Assembly (NCBI GenBank): GCA_029210045.1
Contig: JARGNX010000012.1
Coordinates: forward strand, 1-64,000
Length of the DNA stretch: 64,000 nt
Direction: 5' to 3'
From: Coxiellaceae bacterium
GTDB lineage: Bacteria > Pseudomonadota > Gammaproteobacteria > Coxiellales > Coxiellaceae
Part shown: positions 38,301 through 43,805 of the stretch, piece by piece
How the letters are laid out: each line of letters begins with the position of its first letter
How positions within the stretch are numbered: position 1 is the stretch's first letter
Made by a program: the position numbers and the translations under genes
The notes under the pieces: model-generated
Databases searched by the model: none
What the model was told of the DNA's origin: nothing
The model's input: the letters and a program-made list of their open reading frames with translations, nothing else

Positions 38301-39606
38301 ACGACACCAGATCGATGTTGCTGCTGCCTTTCGTATCGCTCCTGTTCGAGATGCTAGTCAAGCATTATTAACCGCTTACAAGCAAGCGGCACAAAGCGAG
38401 CCAGTGTTAAATAGTTTACTTGTTCCTGCGGTTGACCAACCGACTGCCGCCGAACGTTTGGCAAGACGTCAAACACAGGCTGGCCGCCCCAATGTTTATG
38501 AAGGTACTGACCCGCAACCGGGTACTGCAGAGTTTCGTCATCAAGTGTTACAACAAATGCGTCATGATGCGGCAGCAGCTACTGGTGGTGTAAATGCTCA
38601 AGCGCTACCAAAGCAAGATATTACGGATGTTGATGACCTTGAAGCGTTACGACGTCGTTCAGCGGTAGACCGACAGTTAGATTCAGAGAAAGACTTATTG
38701 GCACAGCAGCTTGATCGTATGCGTTTAGATAAGCGTTTCTGTGATGCGGATGGAAAGGTTGAAGCAAGCGTGCGAGATATTTTTGTAAAAACGCGTATGA
38801 CTGGACGAGTAATGCGTCGTGGTTTCGAGAAACATCCAGAAGATCACCCGCAAAAATACAGAGAAGAACAGCAAACATATCTTTCTCATTATGTTTTAGA
38901 TGAAACAAAATGCACATCGAGTGAGCTGTATTTTTCAGCGCCGGCACATACCAATGAGCATGACTTTAAGCTGACTAGAACAGTAGATCCTGATAATGGC
39001 AGTGTTCGTTTTAAAGTGTCTTTAGCGGGTAATCATATTAATAGCCTGGTTAATCCCCAGGTGTTAGCGGACTTGTATGCGGCAGCATTGGCACGTGAAT
39101 TTTATACTAAAGACAAGGATGGTAATTGGACGGCTAAATCGATAGATGTGAACAAGTTTAAGCCTGATCAATTGTTTGGAAAAGGCTGTGGTGTGTCTCA
39201 ACCTGATGCGATCAAGATGCTGAAAGAAGGATTTAAAAAATTCCATGACACCTTTGAGGTGAAAGGTGAAATGAAAGTAAATTTTGCTGATGAAGCCAAG
39301 CCAGCGCCTCCTAAGCCAGCAAAAGAACAGAAGCAAGCGCCCGTAGTTAATAATGAAGCTACGCGTTGGTTTGATGCCGTACAGGACCAGTTCCCCGCAG
39401 AGGAGAGAGCGCAAACTCGGCAGGCATTAGCTAATGCAACAGATCAGCAAAGGCAACAAGTGATGGCTGTGCCAGCAGATCAGCGTGTTGCTCAATTGCG
39501 GGCAATGATGGCAAAAGCGCGTCAGCAACAAGCACAGGCTGGCGGTGCTCAACAGCCACCACGAAATCCACCACAGGCGACCGGCGCTGGTCCGGCTTCG
39601 CCTTAG
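29329..39606 (+). CDS. Giant 3425-aa protein with C48 (Ulp1-like) protease signature
   Basis: No whole-length family recognised. Residues about 1095-1260 contain an apparent cysteine-protease core: H1152 (HFVWVAVNH), D1169 (GMDSKAN), Q1233 and C1239 (QKTQVTCGEYV). H-D spacing is 17 and Q-C spacing 6, the same as H514/D531 and Q574/C580 of yeast Ulp1. A similar but degenerate block sits at about 540-630 (TIAID...VVIDPYG...DDGVWAL) without His or Cys. From about 1450 to 2860, helical modules recur, each with a xIDLxxL motif. The C-terminus is Pro/Gln/Ala-rich. No signal peptide or membrane helices. With a PmrA-like box upstream, a secreted effector that removes ubiquitin-like tags is plausible. 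It ends in a 3-nt overlap with ubiA on the other strand. Confidence 0.85.
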   Translation: MRVMTPIAIELVRDGFHMLDKSPRRLVEPARQHTPRLNNPEGSDKAAAAAIIPLFNKLIAPQQGAGQDIAGFVASKYNEPVDRFRTFYTAYSRAMLHKFAECCQRQAMGENVDNEITDLKRLYQAFVETPAYTARGAIPSRPEQHRYQGDVYFSPADVPNADAFYAGCDALFKPQLDTDAQPLANPAAVPPVPAPEFQHFVVPAKSASALRARRQRLKTPSVFWQSLSEKVNDDLRGVTLARLTAILNKYTAQNFQRIFSRLTVHQQVHLAAVLNDPKNVIAIPQASGDQLQLNCLEALIYAAKQSQQAGADQQQMCRIANMALKQLLPDETIVLSLQRSKTPAAGVSNPPAANLPLWRNAAVVDPAIAGHLPSHGIADVVAREEKAVDEPNALAQRVAANPIAAVYVGTPAQVGAGSELVKQLDTVAIGGDVLLADSAAELKLGPADDQRLTYTPAELDAALVVDFRRQNSPVHHYQGAPRGKAVGGGLCDVRWIPGTSLVPSDDGLDVGKIDQEKFNAAVATAVGKKGGYTASRIITVVQINEEFGDPRYVTIAIDVVNNRADAVVIDPYGEKAGDAKAIKAAIKTAVEALPPAKSVTLVEYKTCSEERAAAYESMGEGDDGVWALRVAEMLSVHNETITTVNPDLHPPVDAQERNAKAVRRDQFARMKRVVNLTDEQRHNMITPLQDDGVTANPDSMLDASGKLTQDSYQALVRPLRYQTAVLPDPTAIGYPGWVETEDEQKSFEVHLLQHNIANLYFLLAQGKQVNLPAKNADGHYQLEGMAADSWMHKHQAFIDSHLDRFAALAHALHGANHAAQRAALMQLHDDKEPGYLAYVSAFIAGESSDAIGLDPVHFDAQMQADVKAASGAVVEHMHYQPQTQPTNAVLCSRTKGEHLLSIDERAMEEMRSQHHRRSIIHKTLNLQQSIKMTYAMLFKAADRTADADYDRFETKLRELLGDDGFDRLMLSGVNAGTGSLVIGAAEIDACFAEAYGRDSTSKQRALAIKAALLKPDSVGPYYGHLVRTIGNELQVDIKDEAKLKLPADDVEFDSLEDMFAAHGGSPDLYGEFPQAVLCTHLKNVAGRHNDSQDDNANKTDVVLVNENGAESVEDSFDSMTRQIRDYLNATNPDQGQKFFHVYLKAAGSGDGHFVWVAVNHKHKRVWGMDSKANTKAFDPDAVEGVSEVFAQRLQRLQHDLQQPDLKDLAPAVENVTVVNISQSVDGLDGLAPQKTQVTCGEYVIAALDAVMKHGEQWCANAAAEQTAEAKATAVAESVSLGPVPEPHAISSSNICKSRVRAALDGMAGVVGLDGAADLTAAKQANLAKLTTLNPSSWYAGPSRGLLGGKAYGDHELELAAQLLTDAKLNVSALDDIPADALDVLVNIAGQYTAGNAQVAQQLRELAEREQGNDAVPQGFVVGRTQVESQRTSLLAKNKQEVAKPQWQGFFSRSAWQAVNVWNRLRQSLTGPGAILAKKELSLALVTVCAEAGIDLSKVTDLDQLPDSVKHTMRHAAHSLVCRVITAADLAEKSDLEKQQVFVNRNQAEFNDQTDFWLHAVSEDPAVVITKAEFENVWLPRFNQSAVDLAALRSDPKGDALLSHFVSACKQLQRVGLDEGTPYAQRQQLQGKFTNLAAALHNYQHAARESAAYSGDDVAEQQRLLDAIDTSHAQFKDASVSYRQQVQQTVAARNRHYVTQNYLFDDAPQPLTDFQVVMVALSEPAESTDLYVMRLLNHANKQGIDLTVIDWDDARNAVNFEGFPVEIKTLSEALKQVTPVPGQAPSAHTWHRRPMSSAQWEQYKVDWQQQLTTAHAAKIKPTTTDFSNADFKRLARAAANALHQRPAVAGEAAVPTVFIGNDNDERLADIPALKQANIDRLNALSARLPVIYSGAAGAARREVLADFATAMRVDLNQVRDSGFDTGHFNSDEFLIGEMQQLMQLAEPYMVINGGSVDQSVSPSVISAMRERINASIRGDVVLAVPAADLLTRNTAQIEQPYWRPYLNEILFEDGMSYANKQLLQKKFVSYVTAADIDLAELVTSAGEMAASRTHKRNAIQGLMFGEHNTLSNQSEVLLHKAFYVSLCQHANPVVAFDMRQVTQPGRLDYASRMSNRLRLLADKGGIDLVRLRSTQTGMQVLNQWMQGVNVAAYQCYLSGEAVNSANMAPRLLHLSQDVVQYQAHPELPHCLQDVKASRQALVDDCKLMVTEFNQRILVASEVALQGDEQVLRQRIDAFINAPVVARGEVVNPERAKKLRSKLVAFLNAHGRSLPALDQWPVHDGAAINVNAFPALSNLLTSAATFYDACFPAGALGNMTVASLRQRAELVRNAAASTVALGELALIPIARDLDDVYGLADEVIPLAKPADADAVVSNDDHLAYVKPAAASNSDNWWGAMLKTRAGQGFVLSGKDAWMGHLKAFCGDQINLNQLASLRGQREFPQVVQQMLRVMIQQQHGIYPSQSQAAMAAYKKALASYIASPNGFLNPDAGLRDRIKNDTVLQSSYRELSRSVPAVTPAAPGPRHPRLQAHLQQLAAQQIFEHKALDTFLQRQYPDAAVDAGQLDLLRMQVVQYMQKFGITRFDFPTEEICALADTVPSDQQRGAYALVSQWKNIARYAVAYDATLIAGRRLGVTHDEVALAKLMQGEPRYFDLIDTASSMGSAHRNGYPAHSDELLQANMLSAATIPEWKAITTGDYDDKLLVQQVVDLATAAGIDLSTLADESKRKDFIILAKQYATQSYLAYDQANCEVAAVDDCTFVDPAIPAGPETRHFELAAGTNNSAADQLDAGLEAGKPKWHDAVTACLSENPSLARIIEVKTQLRGFAESDARIDLRALQNGEGAAARMRRMVSLAMQHVQAGKPDQPVATITDNEKDALLLREIEKVMPIPVASLARVFAQPGQSQASLAEVKTQLLSLFQQNLTVPPALADNMQPHALLAELNGQDPNHTKARAHIIRAVLLTQVAKHAGVTLQNAVGAELSVADVLQSTRHQIDVAAAFRIAPVRDASQALLTAYKQAAQSEPVLNSLLVPAVDQPTAAERLARRQTQAGRPNVYEGTDPQPGTAEFRHQVLQQMRHDAAAATGGVNAQALPKQDITDVDDLEALRRRSAVDRQLDSEKDLLAQQLDRMRLDKRFCDADGKVEASVRDIFVKTRMTGRVMRRGFEKHPEDHPQKYREEQQTYLSHYVLDETKCTSSELYFSAPAHTNEHDFKLTRTVDPDNGSVRFKVSLAGNHINSLVNPQVLADLYAAALAREFYTKDKDGNWTAKSIDVNKFKPDQLFGKGCGVSQPDAIKMLKEGFKKFHDTFEVKGEMKVNFADEAKPAPPKPAKEQKQAPVVNNEATRWFDAVQDQFPAEERAQTRQALANATDQQRQQVMAVPADQRVAQLRAMMAKARQQQAQAGGAQQPPRNPPQATGAGPASP

Positions 39607-40454
39607 TTTCCAAGCAGCCAGCCTAACCAAATAACGAGCCCCACCCATTGGTTATTGAGGAAGGCTTTAAAGCACGCTTCGCGTTGTTGTTGCCAAGTCA
39701 GTTGTTGTTGATATACAAATAAACCACTGGCAATGACTAGCGATAAATAAAATGGCCAACGCATGGCGCATGACACACCAAGCAATAGTAACCCGGCGAT
39801 TACGAGTAGCTGTAAGCTGGCGACAATCGCTCGGTCATAGTTAGCAAACAAAATCGCACTGGAGTGAAGGCCGAGCTTTATATCATCATCACGGTCAACC
39901 ATGGCGTATTGCGTGTCGTAAACCATGGTCCATAGGTTAACGATGGCATATAGTGCCCAAGCGATGGCTGGCACATGATGTTGCACGGCGGCAAAGGCCA
40001 TGATTACACCCCAATTAAAAGTTAGTCCTAACACCAATTGCGGTAAACGTAAAAAACGTTTGCAAGCAGGGTACAGTGCAGTTAAAAACACGCCGACAAA
40101 AGCTAATTTGATGGTTAAGGCATTGAGGCATAATACGAGCGCTAACGCGCCGCATGCTAATAGTAATAACACTGCGAAGGCGGCTTTAACCGATAAGGCG
40201 CCGCTAGCTAATGGGCGAGTGGCGGTGCGTTTTACTTTGCCATCAAACTTTCTATCCCATAGGTCGTTGATCACACAGCCGGCTGAGCGGGTGATAAATA
40301 CGCCGGCAATAAAAATCAGTAAAATAGGCCAGGGCGGTATGCCATCAGCGGCAAGCCACAGCGCCCATAGGGTTGGCCATAGTAATAGTAAGCTGCCAAT
40401 GGGTTTATCGAATCGGATCAGCTGTGAAATGGCATGCAGTTTGGTTTTTTTCAT
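39603..40454 (-). CDS. ubiA: 4-hydroxybenzoate polyprenyltransferase
   Basis: Membrane enzyme that attaches the polyprenyl tail to 4-hydroxybenzoate in ubiquinone synthesis. The first Asp motif is NDLWDRKFDGKVKRT, the second DTQYAMVDRDDDIKLG, and there are eight or so membrane helices; 283 residues. I start it at ATG 40454 (MKKTKLHAIS). An in-frame ATG at 40523 would add 23 residues encoded by the palindromic repeat at 40500-40563, so it is unlikely. Its stop overlaps the giant gene's stop tail to tail. Confidence 0.95.
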   Translation of the reverse strand: MKKTKLHAISQLIRFDKPIGSLLLLWPTLWALWLAADGIPPWPILLIFIAGVFITRSAGCVINDLWDRKFDGKVKRTATRPLASGALSVKAAFAVLLLLACGALALVLCLNALTIKLAFVGVFLTALYPACKRFLRLPQLVLGLTFNWGVIMAFAAVQHHVPAIAWALYAIVNLWTMVYDTQYAMVDRDDDIKLGLHSSAILFANYDRAIVASLQLLVIAGLLLLGVSCAMRWPFYLSLVIASGLFVYQQQLTWQQQREACFKAFLNNQWVGLVIWLGWLLGN

Positions 40455-40499
40455 GATGGCGGGGATTGTAACATATGCGGGGTGCTTATCGGACTGTTT

Positions 40500-40563
40500 G
40501 TCATGCCGGACTTGATCCGGCATCCAGGTAATGCACTGGACCCCTGGTCATGCCAGGGGTGAC
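40500..40563. repeat. Two-hairpin palindromic element upstream of ubiA
   Basis: First hairpin ATGCCGGA, CTTGA, TCCGGCAT; second ACCCCTGG, TCATG, CCAGGGGT; flanked by GTC and GAC. Same family as 3508-3583, with different stem sequences that still pair. It lies between the L,D-transpeptidase terminator and ubiA. Confidence 0.8.
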
Positions 40564-40565
40564 AG

Positions 40566-40590
40566 AAAAACGGGGAGCTAATGCTCCCCG
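40566..40590 (-). terminator. Intrinsic terminator of the L,D-transpeptidase gene
   Basis: Perfect 8-bp stem CGGGGAGC / GCTCCCCG with a 4-nt loop (40571-40590). On the minus strand it is followed directly by TTTTT. It lies 25 nt beyond the stop of the gene ending at 40615. Confidence 0.9.
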
Positions 40591-40614
40591 CTGGAAATCC
40601 CACACTAACAATAA

Positions 40615-41334
40615 TTATGTATTGGTAACGACTATCCGTGTGCCGTGTTCGCCAGTGCGAATAAAGCCTTTGTTTAGCCATTCGGCATCCTCAAAGAACA
40701 TGCGCACACACCCGTGGCTGGCATGATAGCCGGGTAGGGTTGAGCCGTGCATGGCAAAACCGCGGTAGAAGAACATGCAGTAAGGCATGGGTGAGCCACC
40801 TCTGCCGACTGGGAATTTCTTCGAAAAGCAGCGTGCACCGTCTTTACGTACAAATTTAAAGGTGCCTGTCATGGTTTCGCATTTTTTGCCAATGTCAGGA
40901 CAATAGCCTTTAGCTCCTGAAATTGGGCCCCAATGCACTAAATAGCCGTGCTTATTGTATGCGCCAAATGCTTGTTTTTTAAGGCTAACTACCACCGTAC
41001 GCTCACCCGTATTTTCGATATGATCGGGGAAAGGGCTCACATCCATCAGGTCGACACTGGATATGTCGGATGGCACCACAATCCATGGGCGGTTGTGTAT
41101 GCCTTGGTTGGTACGGTTTAAACGCATGACTAAATCGCGCTCCCTGGGATTAGGGAAGAGTTTGCGCCATGTGTCCCCACGCTGGACACGGACGCAGTCA
41201 TAGCCTTTTTCAGGGCATAGGTGCTTACCATAGTGTCGGGTGTTGGTATTGACTGGTTTGGCTTGTAGGCTGCTGACAGCAACCAGTGCTAATACGGCTA
41301 AAGTAGAGGTCAAAATGGGGGTTATTCGCTTCAT
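40615..41334 (-). CDS. YkuD-family L,D-transpeptidase
   Basis: Periplasmic enzyme that makes 3-3 peptidoglycan cross-links or attaches proteins to the wall. Signal peptide at residues 1-25 (LAVLALVAVSSLQA). A LysM-like stretch follows (VQRGDTWRKLFPN...IVVPS). The YkuD catalytic motif HGSTLPGYHASHGCVRM holds the His and Cys near residues 195-211. 239 residues. It resembles the exported YkuD proteins common in Legionella. It has its own terminator. Confidence 0.93.
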   Translation of the reverse strand: MKRITPILTSTLAVLALVAVSSLQAKPVNTNTRHYGKHLCPEKGYDCVRVQRGDTWRKLFPNPRERDLVMRLNRTNQGIHNRPWIVVPSDISSVDLMDVSPFPDHIENTGERTVVVSLKKQAFGAYNKHGYLVHWGPISGAKGYCPDIGKKCETMTGTFKFVRKDGARCFSKKFPVGRGGSPMPYCMFFYRGFAMHGSTLPGYHASHGCVRMFFEDAEWLNKGFIRTGEHGTRIVVTNT

Positions 41335-41415
41335 TTTTACGTTTCCTTTACGTTGCTAGACCTGTAATCAGTTCAAAAATAATCCAATTACACTGCATTA
41401 TAGTAAGCAAACATT

Positions 41416-41740
41416 GGATTTCCAGCAGCAGTACCTGCCTGAGCCTTACGCGTGGGGGATTTTCAAGGGGGAGCGAGCGTCAGCTCCCCCTTGAAAGTGC
41501 ACAATCACTTGTTTTTGTGCACGTATCATACAGGAAGCTATTCGCGCTTATTGAAGCGTGAATGGCTGGATTTCCAGCAGCAGTACCTGCTGAGCCTTAC
41601 GCGTGGGGGATTTTCAAGGGGGAGCGAGCGTCAGCTCCCCCTTGAAAGTGCACAATCACTTGTTTTTGTGCACGTATCATACAGGAAGCTATTCGCGCTT
41701 ATTGAAGCGTGAATGGCTGGATTTCCAGCAGCAGTACCTG
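41416..41740. repeat. 151-bp tandem direct repeat, 2.1 copies
   Basis: Copies start at 41416, 41568 and 41719 with GGATTTCCAGCAGCAGTACC. The first two are almost identical (copy 1 has one extra C); the third is cut after 22 nt. Each full copy has a perfect 13-bp hairpin (arm TTCAAGGGGGAGC, 8-nt loop) and a second 8-bp hairpin (GTGCACAA / TTGTGCAC, 10-nt loop). An 86-residue open frame across it (41452-41712) looks incidental. This, plus an AT-rich promoter region to 41898, accounts for the whole 564-bp gap. Confidence 0.92.
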
Positions 41741-41812
41741 AGATAAGGTATTTGGCATATTATTGATAAAATCTATTATTATCTATTAATATCATCAATT
41801 TTTTATTACTAA

Positions 41813-41832
41813 TTTAATACTCCGTTAAGTAT
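41813..41832 (+). promoter_or_regulatory. PmrA-like direct repeat
   Basis: TTTAATACT, CC, GTTAAGTAT: TTAA-N7-TTAA, two 9-mers 2 nt apart. A further CTTAAAATT lies at 41838-41846, and a -10-like GATACT at 41860-41865. It lies 66 nt before the ATG of the 192-residue orphan. The surroundings are very AT-rich, which raises the chance of coincidence. Confidence 0.5.
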
Positions 41833-41898
41833 TATCGCTTAAAATTAGGTATTAGATTAGATACTGTTAGTTAGGCAATTATAAAAAGTTATTGATTT

Positions 41899-42477
41899 AT
41901 GAGCGAATTTTCAAGAAAAGTGTACCAATTGATCGGTGAGTACCGCACGATATTGCGTAAGTCTCTGCCGCAGTTTGAGCGTATGAAAAAATTGGAAAAT
42001 CTTAAGCTGAAAGTGAAGCTCGATTCGACCACTGAGTTTGAGTTCTTTCAGATTGCTCAAGGTATTATTAAAGAAGAAACCACTCAACGTAATCAGCGTG
42101 ATGGCAGTTACTACAGCTATTCGGGTGTAGATCAATTCTGTAAATGTTTGAAAGATTTTATGGATCAATATGCTGTCGACAATGGACGTGTGGTGCATGT
42201 ATCACAGTTTAGTTCAAATAGTTTTCTCTATGCTGTGCAATTATTATCAGCTGAGCATGATGAAGTGACCGATGATATGGTTACTCGTTTGCAGCAATGC
42301 AACTACACTATCGCCAAATATGCTGAACTACCCACTTGTCAGCGTTATCTAGAGCTGCTGCGCCATCAGCAGCACGTACATGCTGATCGCTTCACCTCCT
42401 TGGTACTCAACTTTCAGCAATTGTTGCAACAACAAGGGCGTAACTTGCTTGACGCTCAGGCTGATCGCGTCGCATAA
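41899..42477 (+). CDS. Orphan protein, 192 aa
   Basis: Not recognised. Mostly helical, with charged N-terminal helices (EYRTILRKSLPQFERMKKLE), a central Ser/Tyr patch (DGSYYSYSGVDQF) and a Gln/His-rich C-terminal part. No signal peptide, membrane segment or known catalytic motif. Its AT-rich promoter region holds a PmrA-like repeat. It lies 53 nt upstream of aroG but is probably an independent gene. Confidence 0.75.
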   Translation: MSEFSRKVYQLIGEYRTILRKSLPQFERMKKLENLKLKVKLDSTTEFEFFQIAQGIIKEETTQRNQRDGSYYSYSGVDQFCKCLKDFMDQYAVDNGRVVHVSQFSSNSFLYAVQLLSAEHDEVTDDMVTRLQQCNYTIAKYAELPTCQRYLELLRHQQHVHADRFTSLVLNFQQLLQQQGRNLLDAQADRVA

Positions 42478-42530
42478 TCCCTCAGACTTGATTCGAAAAA
42501 TATTTAATCTCTCGATGGGAATGGCAAAAT

Positions 42531-43763
42531 ATGGTGCAACAATGGTCGCCGTCGTCTTGGCGACAGTTTGAGAACTTTCAACCGATCCAATACAGCGACA
42601 TAGCGCTTATTGAGCTGCAGCCGGTATTAAAGCAATTGGCGCAATATCAACCACTGGTATCCATTGCCTCTATTCAAAATCTTAACGCTCGCCTAAAAAA
42701 TATTTATGCTGGTGATGGCTTTATGCTTCAGGGTGGTGATTGTGCTGAATGCTTTTTGGACGTTAGTAGTCATCATGTTAATGCGCAAGTGCAATTGTTA
42801 ACGGATTTAGGGGATTACTTATCTGAGCAGTTAGATTGTGAAGTGTTACCTGTTGGTCGTATTGCGGGTCAATTTGCGAAACCGCGCAGTGAATTATTAG
42901 AGCGCGTTAATGAAGCGGCGATTCCGCGTTATCGTGGTGATATGATCAATGATGCAGCGCCCAGTGCCACAGCACGTCAATTAGATCCCATGCGATTATT
43001 GACCGCTTATGATATGGCTACGCGTTGTTTACGATTGATTGAGGATTCGCATTGGCCATCACTCATTACTAGTCATGAAGCCTTGCATTTAGACTTCGAG
43101 CAGGCGCTAACGCGTCAAGCAGATGATGGCAGTTATTATAATGTGTCAACGCATTTTCCGTGGATTGGTATGCGCACGGCGCAGCCGGATTCAGCACATA
43201 TCGAATATGCACGTGGCATTGCGAATCCAGTAGCGATTAAGGTGGGTCCCACATTAACTGACCGCGCACTGCAGGATATGTTGTGGCGTTTAAATCCGAA
43301 TAAAATTCCTGGCAAGGTGAGTTTGATTTATCGTTTAGGACAATCGAGGATTGCAGAACGTTTACCTAAGTTAATTGATGCGGCATTAGCGACTGAGGTT
43401 CCTGTGTTGTGGTTATGTGATCCGATGCATGGCAATACGATTACGACGGCGACAGGTGTTAAGACGCGTCATTGTGCGGAGATGATGGATGAAATCTCAC
43501 AAGCGATGGATATTCATCAACGTAAAGACTGCCGCTTACATGGATTGCATTTAGAGATGACGCATAAGGCAGTCACTGAATGCATTGGAGGTGGTGCGGT
43601 AATGGAAGAGCATCATCTTGATCGTGCTTACGATTCGCCGGTCGATCCGCGTTTGAATCCGGAGCAATCCAAATTATTGGTATCGCATTTGTGCGAGCGT
43701 GCATCTAGTAGTGACGCTGTCATCCCGGAAAACGACAAAGTCGTTTATCCGGGATCCACATAA
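42531..43763 (+). CDS. aroG: Class II DAHP synthase (3-deoxy-7-phosphoheptulonate synthase)
   Basis: First step of the shikimate pathway, of the plant/Mycobacterium-like class II. Motifs: QGGDCAECF near residue 67, VGRIAGQFAKPRS near 108, KVGPT near 240, DPMHGNT near 300, and THKAVTECIGG near 343. At 410 residues it is shorter than many class II enzymes. The native sequence ends around LCERAS; the last 15 or so residues (DAVIPENDKVVYPGST) are encoded by a palindromic element (43719-43797). Confidence 0.94.
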   Translation: MVQQWSPSSWRQFENFQPIQYSDIALIELQPVLKQLAQYQPLVSIASIQNLNARLKNIYAGDGFMLQGGDCAECFLDVSSHHVNAQVQLLTDLGDYLSEQLDCEVLPVGRIAGQFAKPRSELLERVNEAAIPRYRGDMINDAAPSATARQLDPMRLLTAYDMATRCLRLIEDSHWPSLITSHEALHLDFEQALTRQADDGSYYNVSTHFPWIGMRTAQPDSAHIEYARGIANPVAIKVGPTLTDRALQDMLWRLNPNKIPGKVSLIYRLGQSRIAERLPKLIDAALATEVPVLWLCDPMHGNTITTATGVKTRHCAEMMDEISQAMDIHQRKDCRLHGLHLEMTHKAVTECIGGGAVMEEHHLDRAYDSPVDPRLNPEQSKLLVSHLCERASSSDAVIPENDKVVYPGST

Positions 43764-43797
43764 TATTGCCTGGACCCCGGATCGAGTCCGGGGTGAC
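43719..43797. repeat. Composite two-hairpin palindromic element, copy B
   Basis: Same design as 3508-3583. Outer stem ATCCCGG/CCGGGAT (ATTCCGG/CCGGAAT in copy A); inner stem ACGAC/GTCGT (ATGAC/GTCAT in A); second hairpin ACCCCGGAT...GTCCGGGGT (ATCCCGGAT...GTCCGGGAT in A). Every difference is matched on the partner strand. It encodes the end of AroG and its TAA. Confidence 0.88.
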
Positions 43798-43805
43798 AGG
43801 GAGGG

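Noticed and set aside
40455-40523. 23-residue N-terminal extension of UbiA
   Set aside because: It is encoded by a palindromic repeat; the UbiA family start matches MKKTKLHAIS at 40454.
41452-41712. 86-residue open frame across the 151-bp tandem repeat
   Set aside because: It exists only because the repeat unit has few stops; no ribosome binding site, no family match, and hairpins occupy most of it.
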